From contig JASPKZ010004203.1 of NCBI GenBank assembly GCA_030220185.1, positions 554,001 through 618,000 of the forward strand: a DNA stretch of 64,000 nucleotides. Reading direction: 5' to 3'. Positions within the stretch are counted from its first letter, which is position 1. The number at the start of each line of letters is the position of its first letter. The position numbers and the translations under genes are program-made. This document shows, piece by piece, positions 19,803 through 31,404 of the stretch. The notes beneath the pieces were generated by a model. That model was given only the letters and a program-made list of their open reading frames with translations, was not told the origin of the DNA and ran no database searches. The DNA is from Diploptera punctata. Lineage: Eukaryota > Arthropoda > Insecta > Blattodea > Blaberidae.

Positions 19803-22800
19803 TGCTGTGTGGAATATTGAAGGATTAAAAAAAACGAATGTCTTCCGACAGATTCATTAATTTTGTTAAATGTTTTAGTTTTATTTCATTTATAGAAACT
19901 TGGATGGGGGACAAAGACCATATTGAACTTGATGGATTTAACTGTATAAATAAGGGATGGGGTAGTAAACAAAAAAGAGGAAAGTATCCAGGAGGGATAT
20001 TAACAATGTTGAAAAATAATACATTTAGATAGATTGAAAATGTTCATGTTGAAATAGAGGGTGTCACATGTATTCATGTAAAAATCGGGGATCTTTGTTT
20101 ATATATCCTCTCTGTGTATCATCAGCCGTCTGGATCTCGATACGCTATATCTACCTTTTTTGATGACCTGGGAGATACAATGATAGAACTCGGACATAAA
20201 TTCCCGGAGGCAGATACTCTTATAATGGGAGACTTTAATGGTAGAACTGGGGGAGAAAATATAACTTTAGGGGCGGAAGAAGGAGAGGAAGATTTAAGAA
20301 AGGGATTTCGGGCGAGTAAGGATAGGGTTATTAATACGTATGGGAGAGAACTTCTGACATTTTGCGACATTTATAACCTAGAAATGCTAAACTGAAAATA
20401 TGGGGAAGATATTGAAGGGTGAACTTACATTCATAAACGGTAATGGAGGAAGTGTCGTGGATTATATGCTCTGCTCACAGAATCTTATTTCTAGGATTGC
20501 AGCTTTTAAAGTAGCGGACAGAATCGAATCGCATCACTCACCTATCGAAATCCAATTAGAATTTGAAGAAGAGGAAAGGGAAGTGGGGAGCTTTAATACG
20601 GGAAGGAGGGGAGACACTAGAACTGTTAGGCGGTTCTGTTGGAGAGAGGATAAGACACAGGAACTGCTTAACAAACTAGATTCTTCGACACCTGAGGTTA
20701 TAGGCGATGTGGAGGAAGAGGTGAAAAAATTAAGATTACTAAGTGTGAGAAGGGGGGAAATATGCAGATTAGAGGAAAATCAGGGCAAAAACAATATGGA
20801 GGCTGGTACGATAATGCATGTAGGGAAGGAAAAAGACGAGCAGAGAGGGCTTTAGTGAGGTTCAGAAAGGAGGGTGGCGACTTCAATCGGCGGGTGTACA
20901 TAGAGATGAGGAGATGATATAAAGAGATAACTGCTAGAACCAAGGAGAATTGGGAGAAAAAAATCTTGGAGAGAATTAATCAGGCTATGAAGGAATGGGA
21001 TGTTACCAAAATTTGGAAAGTAATTAGGGAAATTAAATATCGTAAAAAAGTAAATCAAATTTCTCCAGAAACATGGGTACTTCATTTTGAAAGGGTGTTT
21101 ACAGGAGGGGGGAATTGGGAGGGACCGCGGCTATTATTAGTTGGTCATGACGTACCAATGCTAGACTCGGAGATAACAAAAAGAGAGGTGAGGGATGCGA
21201 TTCAATCCATGATAAATGGAAAAGCTCCTGGTCTAGACGGTATACCAGCCAAGTTCTATGAAGAAGCCTTGAAAATTGATAAATGAACAGGGTACATAGT
21301 AGGTATTTTTAACAAAATTTTTGAAAAAGGAAGCTTTCCAGATGAATGGTCCACATCAATACTGCATCTTATTTACAAGGGTAAGGGTGGAGTTAACAAT
21401 CCGGACAATTACCGCAGTGTCTCTCTTCTGCCGGTGTTTGGAAAAATTTATTGCACAGTGCTCTATAACAGGCTAAAAATTAGGTAAATGAAAATAATAA
21501 AATTTCACAATACCAAGCCGGGTTCAAGGAAGGCTTCGGGACGGTGGACAATCTATTTGTCCTAAGAACTGCAATTAACAGATGTTTGAGTGTCAAACGA
21601 GGCAGGTTATACTGCACTTTTATAGATCTGACAAAAGCCTTTCACTCTGTTGAATGCAATGCCCTATGGCAGAAATTATGGCAACTAGGGGTATCGAGAA
21701 CTATGATCAGGGCGCTAATGGGAATTTATAAAGAAGTGGAATTTTGTGTTAAATATGGGAGGGACCAAGTTTCAGAAAATATAAAGGCAGTTAAGGGTGT
21801 AAAACAGGGATGCATATTGTCACCATTGCTATTTAACTTATTTATAGACGATATAGCTTTGATGCTGGAAGTAGAGGGGATCGATGCTCCAACAGTGGGT
21901 GGGCGAAGTATTCCTGTTCTAATGTATGCAGACGACTTATGCCTCTTTTCCACGAAAGTAGATGGCATGCAGAAGGGTTTAGATTTACTATCGACATACT
22001 GTACGACTTGGGGACTTACTGTTAACGTTAGCAAAACTAAAGCCGTGACTTTTAAAAACGGGTCGGTATACAGCGGGAGGGAAAGGTGGACATACCGTGG
22101 TGAGAATTTAGAAAATGTTAAAAACTTTGTCTACTTGGGGATGACTTTGACAATGAATGGAAAATGGACGAGACACATCGAGAATGCAACAATGAGGGCT
22201 AGAAGCCGGACAAGCGAAATGCTTACTAATATGTCAAAATTGCAAAACATACCGATGCATACACTAGAACAGGTTTATTCTTCGACTGTGAGAGCAACCA
22301 TGCTGTATGGCTCAGAATTATGGGGTTGGGAACGAATGGGGTCACTAGATAAAATTCAACCTATGTTTCTTAAGAAAGCGATGAGATTAGCAACAGGGAC
22401 TTCAAATTGTGGCATACTGAAAGAACTCGGTACTTTTCGGACACAATAAGGGGCAAAATTATGGCTATTAAGTATTGATTGGGCATAATAAACGGGATCA
22501 GGACTCGCTTAGAGCAGAGTGTTACAATGAACAGAAAAGGCAGTGTGTTTCAGGAGATTGGGTAATCAGCGTAGAAAAGGGATTGAAGGGCATAGGGATG
22601 GGTTGGGTATGGGAGAGGATACGCAGAAATGTTTGGAGAAGAGTTAAGAGACTAATCGATATAGACAGGCAATATATAGAAGCCGAGTGTAGCCAGAAAA
22701 TATTGCTCACCCTGCAGATGGAACTGAAACTTTTGTGGGGAAGGGAGAAGTATATTGACTCTTTGGATGGGGATGATAGAAGTGATATTGCATGGTTTCA

Positions 22801-23071
22801 TTTGGGGGGATGGATAGCCCATAATTTAACAAATGAAGAAGGCATTAAACTATGCCCGCTATGCGATGACCATGAAAACTGGCGGCATACTATAGCATTC
22901 TGTAGAGAGACAGAACAACTTAGATTGCAGATGCTGCCTGAGAGATTTCTCAGATCAGATCACGGGAGAGTGGCATGTTGGGATCTTTTAGGACGGATTG
23001 AGAGTGAATCAAAAACATGCAAATTTTTGGGTACAGTAAGGAAATTGAGATATAGCAAAATTGTAGATTAA
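19803..23071 (+). pseudogene. LINE ORF2: endonuclease and reverse transcriptase, broken
   Basis: Endonuclease: RIAVWNIEGLKKT, frame change in an A run near 19835, FISFIETWMGDKD, DTLIMGDFNGRTGG, then VVDYMLCSQN and HHSPIE. RT: GKAPGLDGIPAKFYEEA, stop near 21284, AGFKEGFGTVDNLF, TFIDLTKAFHSV, GVKQGCILSPLLFNLFIDD, LMYADDLCLFS, VKNFVYLGM. C-terminus: CPLCDDHENWRHTIAFC zinc-binding box. The palm from 21544 to 22449 is open. Breaks near 19835, 20032, 20396, 20853, 21284 and 22449 make it dead. Confidence 0.85.
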
Positions 23072-23570
23072 GGGTATATGTATTATCAATAAGAAGAATC
23101 TAAATATGGTCTTTGTTTTCGATCCTTAATTATATTATATAACAAGTAGGTCTGATAAGTTGAATAGTCTGATAGTGCATTTGATGTCTGCAGGGACGGG
23201 GGAGGGGGGTATGAGCGTGTGCATATGTGTGTGTGTTTTTTTTTCTAATTTGTTTTCTAGCAATTTTTTTTTAATTTTAATGTACAGAATGAGACTTTTT
23301 TTTTTAATTTTTTATACACATTGTCTTTTCATGGATAAGTGTAGATATGTATTATTGTGATGTAGTGTAGACATAAATTTTACTTATATGTAGCCTATTA
23401 TTGTTTTTTGATACAGGTGTATTTGTAGGTATTTATTTATATTATGATTAGTTATATTTTTTTATTCATGGAAAAATAATGCACATACGGCCAAGCATGC
23501 CCGTTCGCAATGTAAATGCATATGTATTTTCTTTCTTCTGAAAAAAAAAGGCAATAAAAATTCCATTATC

Positions 23571-23840
23571 TTATAAAGTAGTGTTTAAATTCCTGATAGA
23601 TGTCTTCTTAACTAAGAAGCCGCCATTTGCAAAGATAGAAGCAAAGGCTTCATAGCATTTGATGCTGGGAATTACAACGTATATAAGAGAAAAATTTGCA
23701 TCTAGATCGGAACTCACCCTGCTAGCTCAGATGGTAGAGCATTGGCCGAGAAAGCCAAAGGTCCCGGGTTCAAGTCTCAGTGTGGGTGAACATTTTTCTC
23801 TTCAGTGAGAAGCGTTATATTAATAATAAAAGCATCAAAT
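23571..23840 (+). repeat. SINE-A copy, right part
   Basis: Continues 18721-18788. Body AAGAAGCCGCCATTTGCAAA, then tRNA-like head at about 23715-23790 (A box TAGCTCAGATGGTAGAGC, B box GGTTCAAGTCTC), then TTTTTCTCTTCAGTGAGAAG. Confidence 0.8.
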
Positions 23841-23849
23841 AATAAACTG

Positions 23850-24110
23850 TTTTTTTTTATTTAAAATTGGCCAGAGTAAATTTAAAAAAACTCATCTCAT
23901 AAATGTTGTATTTTTCAAGATAAGATGGTTTCAAACAGAATCTCGTCCATCTTCAGTCACAACTCTGACTGATGAAATTCTTCTGCTGTCATCATCTGAG
24001 CTGCCATCTATAGTCAAATTTATATACTTCAAAATTAAATTTTGTTTGTTGGGAATATCAAAGTCAATCTATCTATTCTTCTATTATTCTTCTGAATGTA
24101 TATCTTTTGT
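23850..24110 (-). repeat. PLE 3' unit, family k
   Basis: Close copy of 15960-16231, with a hammerhead-like motif at 23918-23962 (core CUGAAGA, stem II GGAC/GUUU, GAA, stem III decayed to ACCATCTT). The coding tail is cut at 24110 by SINE-B copies and resumes at 24509. Confidence 0.7.
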
Positions 24111-24111
24111 A

Positions 24112-24508
24112 AATCAATGGTAAAGAGAAAAATTTTTGCCGAACTGGGAATCGAACCCCGAACCTTTAGCTTTCCGTGCTAATGCTCAGACCACCGAGCT
24201 AATCCAGGCTTCATTCCCATCCAAGCAAGAATCCTTCCTTTACCTTTACTCTACTGGCCCCACATTCAATTGCAATGAATCATCATTCACAAATACACAA
24301 TGAATGGCTTCTACCTGAAGAACACATGAAGGGACTCCACACAGCTATAGCATTATTTATTAAATTAATATTGGGAAGCTAAAGCTATTACTATGATAGA
24401 AATAAGTAAATTAATAAACACAATTAAATTATTGTAAATCAATGGTAAAGAGAAAAATTTTTGCCTGAACTGGGAATCGAACCCCGAACCTTTAGCTTTC
24501 CGTGCTAA
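24112..24508 (-). repeat. SINE-B, tandem partial dimer
   Basis: Two heads with reverse-complement B box GGGAATCGAACCCCG (24145-24215 and 24470-24508) separated by a 230-bp body. Both begin AAATCAATGGTAAAGAGAAA. The body at 24360-24470 is the uninterrupted form of 3540-4045. Confidence 0.75.
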
Positions 24509-24965
24509 TCCCAAACTGTCAATTCCAAAGATTTATCTATCTATCTATCATTTGGTTTTTTACAGCTGCTACCATCTTCCCGTGCCAAACCTCCAAAGCC
24601 TACGATCTTGGGCATCTTCAATGCTTAGCTCTCTTGCTTGCATTACTATCTTCATGTTTTCCTTCCATGTTAACTTTGGTCTCCCTCTTTTCTTCTTTCT
24701 GGTCGGATGCCATTGTATAGTTGTTTGGAAATATCAAAGTCCATCTATATATGTTTATTCTTCTCCCAAACTGTCAATTCCAAAGGTTTATCAAATTGTT
24801 TTAAAAGTTTTGTTTCTCCTCCAATTCTGTAATGCTCTAGTTAACTATAGGCTGCAATTGCCAATTTTTCAATTTCACAATTTTTGATATTCCTAAACTG
24901 TATTTTGTTTTACTATTATATGTAAAAAAAAGAATAATAATAATAATATGAGGTGAGTGATAAAA
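24509..24965 (-). repeat. PLE GIY-YIG tail with nested LINE tail
   Basis: CCCAAACTGTCAATTCC words (minus: LELTVWE), then a 200-bp LINE-tail block like 16252-16400, then more GIY-YIG coding (24780-24900, minus EIEKLAIAAY-like), then ATGAGGTGAGTG at 24950. Confidence 0.65.
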
Positions 24966-25285
24966 TCTTACCTAAATAAAAAATATTAATTGAATTTTTA
25001 AAAAAATGTATTTTGTTTATTTTCCTGCATAAGATGTTTATAAAAAATTATCATAATAAAAGAAAAATTCTGGAAGAGTATCATAATGTTTGGTTAAAGG
25101 ATGAGATGAAGCCCCTACTATTTGATGTTTGTGATATACAGAAATGCTGATTGATCAAGACTGTTGGCTCAGAAGAAAAGCCATACAAATACTCCTGTAA
25201 CTTAATAAAGAAATAAAGAAATAAATAGTAGCGAGTCCTATAACTACTGATGTATAGTTCACAGATATTCAAAGAGTAGTGTTTT

Positions 25286-25600
25286 TTGATAGATTTTAAA
25301 ACAGCAATACAAGCTATGTCTTCAATTAATCAGCACTCTTCAGATTTAATTATGGAATACATTGTGACAAAAAAGAAAAACAAAGATATAAGAACAGAAC
25401 TTAATATATTTAATCTCTGTGAAAGAATAAAATACTATCAAAATGCTTACCTTCAGTACATATTACGAATGAATGTATAATTATAAACCAAACGGGAGAA
25501 GATTGTTGGGAAGACCATTGAAGAGATGGAGGGACCAATTCGACCTATAATGAGATCGGAACAGGTCATTGGGCTTAATCCTTGTTGATGATGATGATTG
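25286..25600 (+). pseudogene. Non-LTR retrotransposon C-terminal tail
   Basis: ELNIFNLCERIKYYQNAYLQ, then a stop and, in another frame, RLLGRPLKRWRDQFDL. Both are C-terminal LINE boxes. 24966-25285 shows no recognisable feature. Confidence 0.65.
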
Positions 25601-25714
25601 TGACAAATTAAATATGGTGGTTACTTCAATTTTTAATTTTAATGGTTGGATTTTGCTGATTTTTGGAGAATACCTTCCTTGATTTATTTTAATAGCATAT
25701 ACTAGTTTCATTGA

Positions 25715-25943
25715 GTGGATTTCTCAACTGAAATCTGAACCACGACCGCGGTTTTCTGATTTTTTATTGATTCCATAAAAACTGAAAATCTACTGCTGTT
25801 AATTACACAAACAAATACCTGAATCCTGTCTATGGTTTCATAACAATTTCTGTGAATTTTCAGTCATTTTTATAGGTGTCATGGAAACCGTAAAAAATTT
25901 GAAAACTGCGGTCGTGGTTTAGACTTTGGTTCAGAAATCCACC
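25715..25943. mobile_element. MITE with about 45-bp imperfect inverted ends
   Basis: Left GTGGATTTCT...CCACGACCGCGGTTTTC, right GAAAACTGCGGTCGTGG...AGAAATCCACC. No coding content; superfamily unknown. Confidence 0.65.
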
Positions 25944-26033
25944 CATCATGTAGCATAAAAAATTATGACGCTAGAGCAATTTTTATATTTTAATTTCAGG
26001 TGAACTACTATGCTTAATGGTTCAATTTTGCTG

Positions 26034-26719
26034 TTAATGTGTCACATTCAGTACCAGGCACTGAGCAGGGCATTTAAACCCACAGGCCAGCCATTTAAAT
26101 ACCCCAGCTACCCTTTTCGTGGCACTTCAGAAAATGGACCATTATTCACAAACTATTAGTCCTAGATTCAAATTTTGTACATACCTAAAGGAGATATCCT
26201 AGTAGGATTTGGTGGTGAGATAACTTGGGTGATTGACATCACATAGTATCGACGTATAAATTTCAGGAAGTGGAAGTTCATCTTCACTTTCACATTGTGA
26301 ATCTTCTAATTCACGAATCAGTTCGTCACCTGAATCATCATTATACAAAATATTCACTAATTCTTCTTCAGTGAGATATTTTTCTTTCGCCATGGTTTCA
26401 CTCACGCACAAACAACAGCGCGATAATGAGAAACATATACGACTGCATTGGAGCCTGGAGTCAAGTTTGGATGAACAAATTCCATGTGCTGTTTTAAAAA
26501 TAAAAGGGGATTCACCAAGGTTAAACGTGTCAAATGGGAATAGAAAATGTACATTTACATGCCATCTGTGATCTCCAAGACATACTAAGCCAACACAATA
26601 TTTAGGCACCGAATATAAACATGGTTTGCTCTAAAACGAGTTAACTTACCGACGGCCGCATACACGATAGTCTCTTTAAATGCCTTAACTGGTTTATGGT
26701 ACTGAATGTGACACATATA
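26034..26719. mobile_element. piggyBac-like remnant, perfect 18-bp inverted ends
   Basis: TGTGTCACATTCAGTACC at 26038-26055 and its reverse complement at 26698-26715. TTAA precedes the left end; the right flank reads TATAA, a decayed TTAA. A minus-strand ORF inside starts MAKEKYLTEEELVNIL and is acidic (NDDSGDELIRELEDSQCESE), as in piggyBac N-termini; it stops at about 26199. Confidence 0.65.
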
Positions 26720-26774
26720 AATAAAATGGTGCTATTATCTGCTACTTCTAACTGTTAACTGCATTGAATCCTAT

Positions 26775-27600
26775 CAATGTTTTTATTAAAATTTAACACT
26801 TTTCACAACGAAGGACAAATTATATTTGAAGAGAAAAATTATATGTTCAGAGTAGGGCTTGAACCCAGGTCCTTTTGCACTCTAGGTAAATGCTCTACTA
26901 AGTGAGTTACCTGAGCAAGTTCCAATCTAAATGCAAATCTCTCTCTTACATACGCTGTTATTTCCCGTGCACCAAATGCTATGAAACTTTTGCTTCCATC
27001 TTGCAAATGGTGGCTTTTTTATTAAGAAGACATTTAATTGGGAATTTTACATTACATTATAAAGCCAGGACGGCTTCTTTCGATGTTTTTATTACTCATT
27101 TCATACATCTCAATGGTGGATAAATTATATTTGAAGAGAAAAATTAAGGGAATTAACAGTGTATATAAGAGAAAGATTTGCATTTAGATTGGAACTTACT
27201 CAACTAGAGTATTCACCTAGAGTGCGAAAGGCTCCAGCCTGAGCATATTATTCTTCTTTTCAAATATAATAGAAAAATATACGCTTAGACTGTGGTTTGA
27301 ACTCAGGACCTTTAGCTTTATATGCTAATGCTCTACTATCTGAACTACCCTAAGCACTCCAATCCAAATGCAAATTTTCCTCTTATATATTTTTAATTCC
27401 TGAGAGCGTCAAGTTTGCACACTCGAGCAACTGTTCATAGCATTTGGCGCTCTCGGGAATTAAAAATGCATAAGAGAAGAATTTGCGTTTGGATTGGCAT
27501 GCGTAGGATAGTCCAGATGGTAGAGCATTTGCATATAAAGCTAAAGGTCATGGGTTCAAACCCAAGCCTAAGCATACATTTTTCTCTTCAAATATAATCG
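26775..27600. repeat. SINE-A cluster, mixed orientation
   Basis: Full minus copy 26775-27148 (head about 26840-26915), then partial plus 27150-27275, minus head 27275-27395 and plus head 27400-27600 (A box TAGTCCAGATGGTAGAGC, B box GGTTCAAACCC). The cluster ends 75 bp before the next coding exon. Confidence 0.75.
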
Positions 27601-27664
27601 AATCCTATGCTAAACCATTGGACACCAACCACTTTTGTTGACCACAAATATTTAATATTATTGA

Positions 27665-27949
<285 letters not shown>

Positions 27950-28414
27950 TAGTGTGCAAGAACAAACTAGATATGTACACCCTTAGACAAAAAAAATGAG
28001 TCGTCTCTTGAATGCACATTTCTCCTAAGTCATACTCAGCACAGCGCTGGGTTCAAACTAGGAAACTAGTCATAATTATGCAGTCCCTGAACTGCTGTGT
28101 CATGTGGTATGAACTGAAGACTCTCCTACGTGTCGTGATAGGTCAGCGGTAAAGCATGCAGTCACTGTTTCTGTTAGTGAATATCGCAGGTTCGCATCTT
28201 CAATTATGCAGTTTCTTTTTTCATGATATTTATATTAAAATGTTTTATGAATTAAATACATTTTATTTTGACATTTGAATTAATCTATACTTTTTAAGTT
28301 AATAATTATTTTTTATACTGTTGAGGTTATAACGATGTTAAATTATATATATATTTTAGTTTTTACCTTGTATACTACCGTCTTCCTCAACTATTTAAAA
28401 TTTTTGTTGATTTC

Positions 28415-28452
28415 ACTCTAGGCCTTTCGAAGCATGCTTCATCTTCTGGAGT
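28415..28452 (-). ncRNA. Hammerhead-like motif, family l (A4 core)
   Basis: Mirror of 28921-28958, identical in the core. Confidence 0.55.
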
Positions 28453-28920
28453 TGTAGTAGTATTGAATTATCTGTATATGTCTAGTAGAGGGTTTTGCTC
28501 ATTAGGCATATTCATTGAGAATGTTTGTATTCTTGGCCTCCTTGTTAATTTTGATTTCTTCTAAAATATTAATTTTGTGTGTTTTCTCTGTGTATAATTG
28601 ACATTGTATTATCGATATTGTTGAAACTGTGGCCGCTTTCTGAAATGTGTTTAGCAAAATTTGATTTGATTGTTAAAGGAGAAGGCAAATCTCCACTCAC
28701 TATTAAATCAAATTTCGCTAAACACATTTCAGAAAGCGGCCACAGTTTCAACAATGTCATGTCAATTATACACAGAGAAAACAACAGACACAAAATTAAC
28801 ATTTTAGAAGAAATCAAAATTATCAAGGAGGCCAAGAATACAAACATTCTCAACGAAAATATGCCTAATGAGCAAAACCCTCTACTAGACATACATAGAT
28901 AATTCAATACTACTACAACA

Positions 28921-28958
28921 ACTCCAGAAGATGAAGCATGCTTCGAAAGGCCTAGAGT
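28921..28958 (+). ncRNA. Hammerhead-like motif, family l (A4 core)
   Basis: Stem I ACUC 28921-28924 with GAGU 28955-28958; core CAGAAGA (U4 is A) 28925-28931; stem II GAAGC/GCUUC with a 2-nt loop; GAA 28945-28947; palindromic stem III AGGCCU 28948-28953; cleavage base A. Architecture is exact but the U4 change is expected to weaken or abolish cleavage. Confidence 0.6.
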
Positions 28959-29202
28959 GAAATCAACGAAAATTTTAAATAGTTGTGGAAGATGGTAGTA
29001 TACAAGGTATAAAAATTAGAATTTAACATTTGAATTAAATCAATGTTAATGTCGTTATTGTAGTAATTATATTTACCACATTCAGGGTTTGTTCTAGGTA
29101 ATTTCAATGTATTGCATTCAATAGACTGTGATGCGCAGACGTCTGTGCAAAAGCAACAGCCTCTAACAAGTTTGTTTATAATTAATCATATCGAGTTTTA
29201 CC

Positions 29203-30065
29203 ATGGCTCAGCGAACACACAAGGACATAGGCACAAGGCAATCTCTCCTTGCACTGGTAAACGTTGCAGGTTTTTCTGCTCGTGAGGCTGGAAGGCGTTT
29301 GAGAGTCCCTGCATCTACAGCTCAGAGGTGGGTGAGATTATCCAGGGAAGGGATTGAAAACCGTCGTGTTGGTTCAGGAAGAAGACGTGTTTCCACTCCC
29401 CAAGAGAATGAAGCTTTAATTGCAGAAGCCCATAGGAACCCCTTCCAAACTGCTTCTCAAATTAAAGCAAATTCTCAATTCCCTGGATCAGCTCGGACAG
29501 CTCTGCGGCGTTTAAATGATGCAGGACTTTTTGCACGGACAGCAGCAAAGAAGGAACGCCTGACAGACAATCACAGATTGTTTTGGCTCGCCTTTGCAGA
29601 GGAAAATGCCAACCTTGATTGGAATAATATAATATTCCCAAATGAGGTGACATTTTCTTCTACTCATGAGGGCAAAGTGATTTTCTATCGTCAAAAGGGG
29701 TCTCATTACGATGCAGAATACAATATGTGGCTAGACAATTTTGTCGTGGTTGCTTATCTGTGTAATTTTGGGGCTGGATACCGCGGGACGGTCTGGGTGT
29801 ATTGTGGAAGCTGGACGACACACTGAACAATGTGCAGTATAAGGCTATACTAGAGAACATCTTGATTCCATCTGTGAGGATGACATATCCTGATGGAATT
29901 ATTGAATTCGTACAGGATAATCATCCTGTCCACACTTGTCGTGCGGTTTCAAACTCGTTCTCGGAGAGGCAGGATATCAGAGTGATAGACTGGCCTCCCT
30001 GTTCACCAGATTTGAATCCAATTGAAAATGTGTGGGGTAAGATGAAAATAGAGATGAACTCTTAA
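29203..30065 (+). pseudogene. Tc1/mariner transposase, dead
   Basis: Frame 1 (to 29826): paired-like HTH, SLLALVNVAGFSAREAGRRL, STAQRWVRL, GSGRRRVSTPQE, then IIFPNEVTFSS, where the first catalytic Asp expected in IFxDE is Asn. A frame change near 29805 moves to FVQDNHPVHTCRAV (second Asp) and DWPPCSPDLNPIENVWG (final Glu), with 35 residues between Asp and Glu by my count. The Asn and the frame change both inactivate it. It would have cut and pasted the enclosing 27978-30662 element. Confidence 0.85.
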
Positions 30066-30786
30066 TTGGCCTGCTGATGCACGAAAGACGGCTTATGGGC
30101 ACAAATTCAAGACATCTGGGATGCTCTAGCCAATCGTTCATGTGCCTGTAGAAATTTGATTGCATCAATACCCAGCAGATTGAGGGCGGTAATAGATGCT
30201 GAGGGTTCATACGCCTGATATTGATTTTGTTATTGTTAAAGTTTTCATTTTAGAAGATATTATTTTCTTTCTTCATTTATTTATTAGAATAAGGTTTTAA
30301 CTTATGTTTTTGTGTGTTTTGCATGTGCATTAAAGCCATAAAACTCAAATATAAAATTAAATATGGAACTATATTACAGGGGAAATGCTATTCTAACATT
30401 CAGTTTAAAAAAAAGTAGAACGGGAATCGAACCCTGAGGTTATGAACACAGATGATGTCCATTAAACCTCTCGACCATGGAAACACACTAAGCCGAGCTC
30501 TCTATTTCATGTTGCTTGAGTGTGCAATGCATTAACTAGCAAACAACCCAGTACAATTACTGAAAATGTGTTGATGTGAATACGGCTTCTGCGAGCGCTC
30601 ACGAAGTTCCCTGATCGATTGATAGAATCTGCGGATGACTCTTTTTTTTTTGTCTAAGGGTGTACCTCAGTAAACATTCCTATACTTATTCAAAGTTAAA
30701 ATTGGGAAACACATTATGAGGTTCTTAATTAATAAATTAATGAGTCATTTTAACATCTTACCTCATATTTCATGTTTTATCAAACA

Positions 30787-30831
30787 CGGTAACTATAGTT
30801 TTCAAATGATCTTGTCATTCATTTTCAACCG
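30787..30831 (-). ncRNA. Hammerhead variant (U3/A8), family g, mirror copy
   Basis: Exact mirror of 30973-31017 in the palindrome. Confidence 0.6.
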
Positions 30832-30972
30832 CCATTATGACTACCGGATATTCGTTGGAATCTCCCTCTATAACGTTGCCATCTGGTGTTGATTTGACGA
30901 AGTTCGTCAAATCAACACCAGATGGCAACGTTATAGAGGGAGATTCCAACGAATATCCGGTAGTCATAATGG

Positions 30973-31017
30973 CGGTTGAAAATGAATGACAAGATCATTT
31001 GAAAACTATAGTTACCG
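30973..31017 (+). ncRNA. Hammerhead variant (U3/A8), family g
   Basis: Stem I CGG 30973-30975 with CCG 31015-31017; core UUGAAAA 30976-30982; stem II GAAUGA/UCAUUU; GAA 31001-31003; palindrome AACUAUAGUU 31004-31013; cleavage base A 31014. Stem II and palindrome differ in sequence from the 10 kb copy but keep pairing. Confidence 0.65.
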
Positions 31018-31315
31018 TGTTTGATAAAACATGAAATATGAGGTAAGATGTTAAAATGACTCATTAATTTATTAATTCCTATACTTCATTCGCTCTTAGA
31101 GTGATCCTAACATAAGCAAACGCCAATTGTATCCTTTCGCCATTCGCACCACAATTACTGTCATTTTGACAGGGAGCACATGTGAAGTATATAAGACATA
31201 TGATATAAGTATGGTACGCGTTAAAATAGCTTAATAAACAAAGTCAAATACCATATCACATTATATTATTTTTTGTCTGGACATCTTACCTCAATATTAA
31301 TGTTGATTTGTTCTT

Positions 31316-31351
31316 GAACATGTTTCAAAACAATTCTGTTTTATCGTCAGA
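31316..31351 (-). ncRNA. Hammerhead ribozyme-like motif, family c
   Basis: CUGACGA, stem II AAAACA/UGUUUU, GAA, ACAUGU, cleavage base U on the minus strand. Confidence 0.65.
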
Positions 31352-31368
31352 TTTTTCAGTCTGGAAAA

Positions 31369-31404
31369 GCTGACGATAAAACAGAATTGTTTTGAAACAT
31401 GTAC
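31369..31404 (+). ncRNA. Hammerhead ribozyme-like motif, family c
   Basis: CUGACGA 31370-31376, GAA 31394-31396, ACAUGU 31397-31402, cleavage base A 31403; TTGAGGTAAG with GT at 31431. Confidence 0.65.

Larger units (their letters stand above)
18789..23570 (+). mobile_element. Non-LTR retrotransposon, 4.78 kb, 13-bp TSD
   Basis: TTATAAAGTAGTG at 18776-18788 is repeated at 23571-23583, and the SINE-A sequence reads continuously if the middle is removed. Inside are ORF1 and ORF2 in order, then a 0.5 kb AT-rich 3' UTR ending GGCAATAAAAATTCC without a long poly(A). It is probably near full length. Clade not assigned; EN plus RT plus C-terminal CCHC-like zinc motif fits the CR1/jockey/R1 range. 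Confidence 0.85.
28400..28985. repeat. PLE 3' ends as long inverted pair, family l
   Basis: Arms 28400-28660 and 28690-28985 are near-perfect inverted copies. Each codes the C-terminal GIY-YIG stretch SNFAKHISESGHSFNN, IIHREN, KINILEEIKIIKEAKNT and then carries a hammerhead-like motif. It lies inside the Tc1-like element. Confidence 0.85.
27978..30662 (+). mobile_element. Tc1-like DNA transposon with nested PLE unit
   Basis: Ends CACCCTTAGACAA and its reverse complement, with A-rich runs and GAGTCRTC next to them, each bordered by TA (27976-27977 and 30663-30664), the Tc1/mariner target. At 2.7 kb it is long for the superfamily, in part because a 600-bp PLE inverted pair (28400-28985) sits inside its 5' part. 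tRNA-like stretches lie near both ends (28140-28200, 30425-30475 minus). Confidence 0.8.
30729..31076. repeat. Near-perfect 174-bp-arm palindrome of PLE 3' unit, family g
   Basis: The sequence is its own reverse complement around position 30902 with a 1-nt centre and, as far as I can read, no mismatch. Each arm codes the end of the family-g GIY-YIG ORF (FVKSTPDGNVI, EYPVVIMAVENE, stop), then the hammerhead variant, then ATGAGGTAAG. ATTATGAGGTTC lies just outside on the left. Confidence 0.9.

Noticed and set aside
20122..20370. Minus-strand ORFs over the LINE endonuclease
   Set aside because: Antisense shadows of the recognisable plus-strand EN and RT motifs.
24145..24215. tRNA-like sequence with GGGAATCGAACCCCG
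   Set aside because: Part of SINE-B; no matching acceptor stem and repeated as a partial dimer.
26199..26609. 136-codon ORF as a host gene
   Set aside because: Enclosed by perfect 18-bp inverted repeats and acidic like piggyBac N-termini; only its part from about 26395 down looks like protein.
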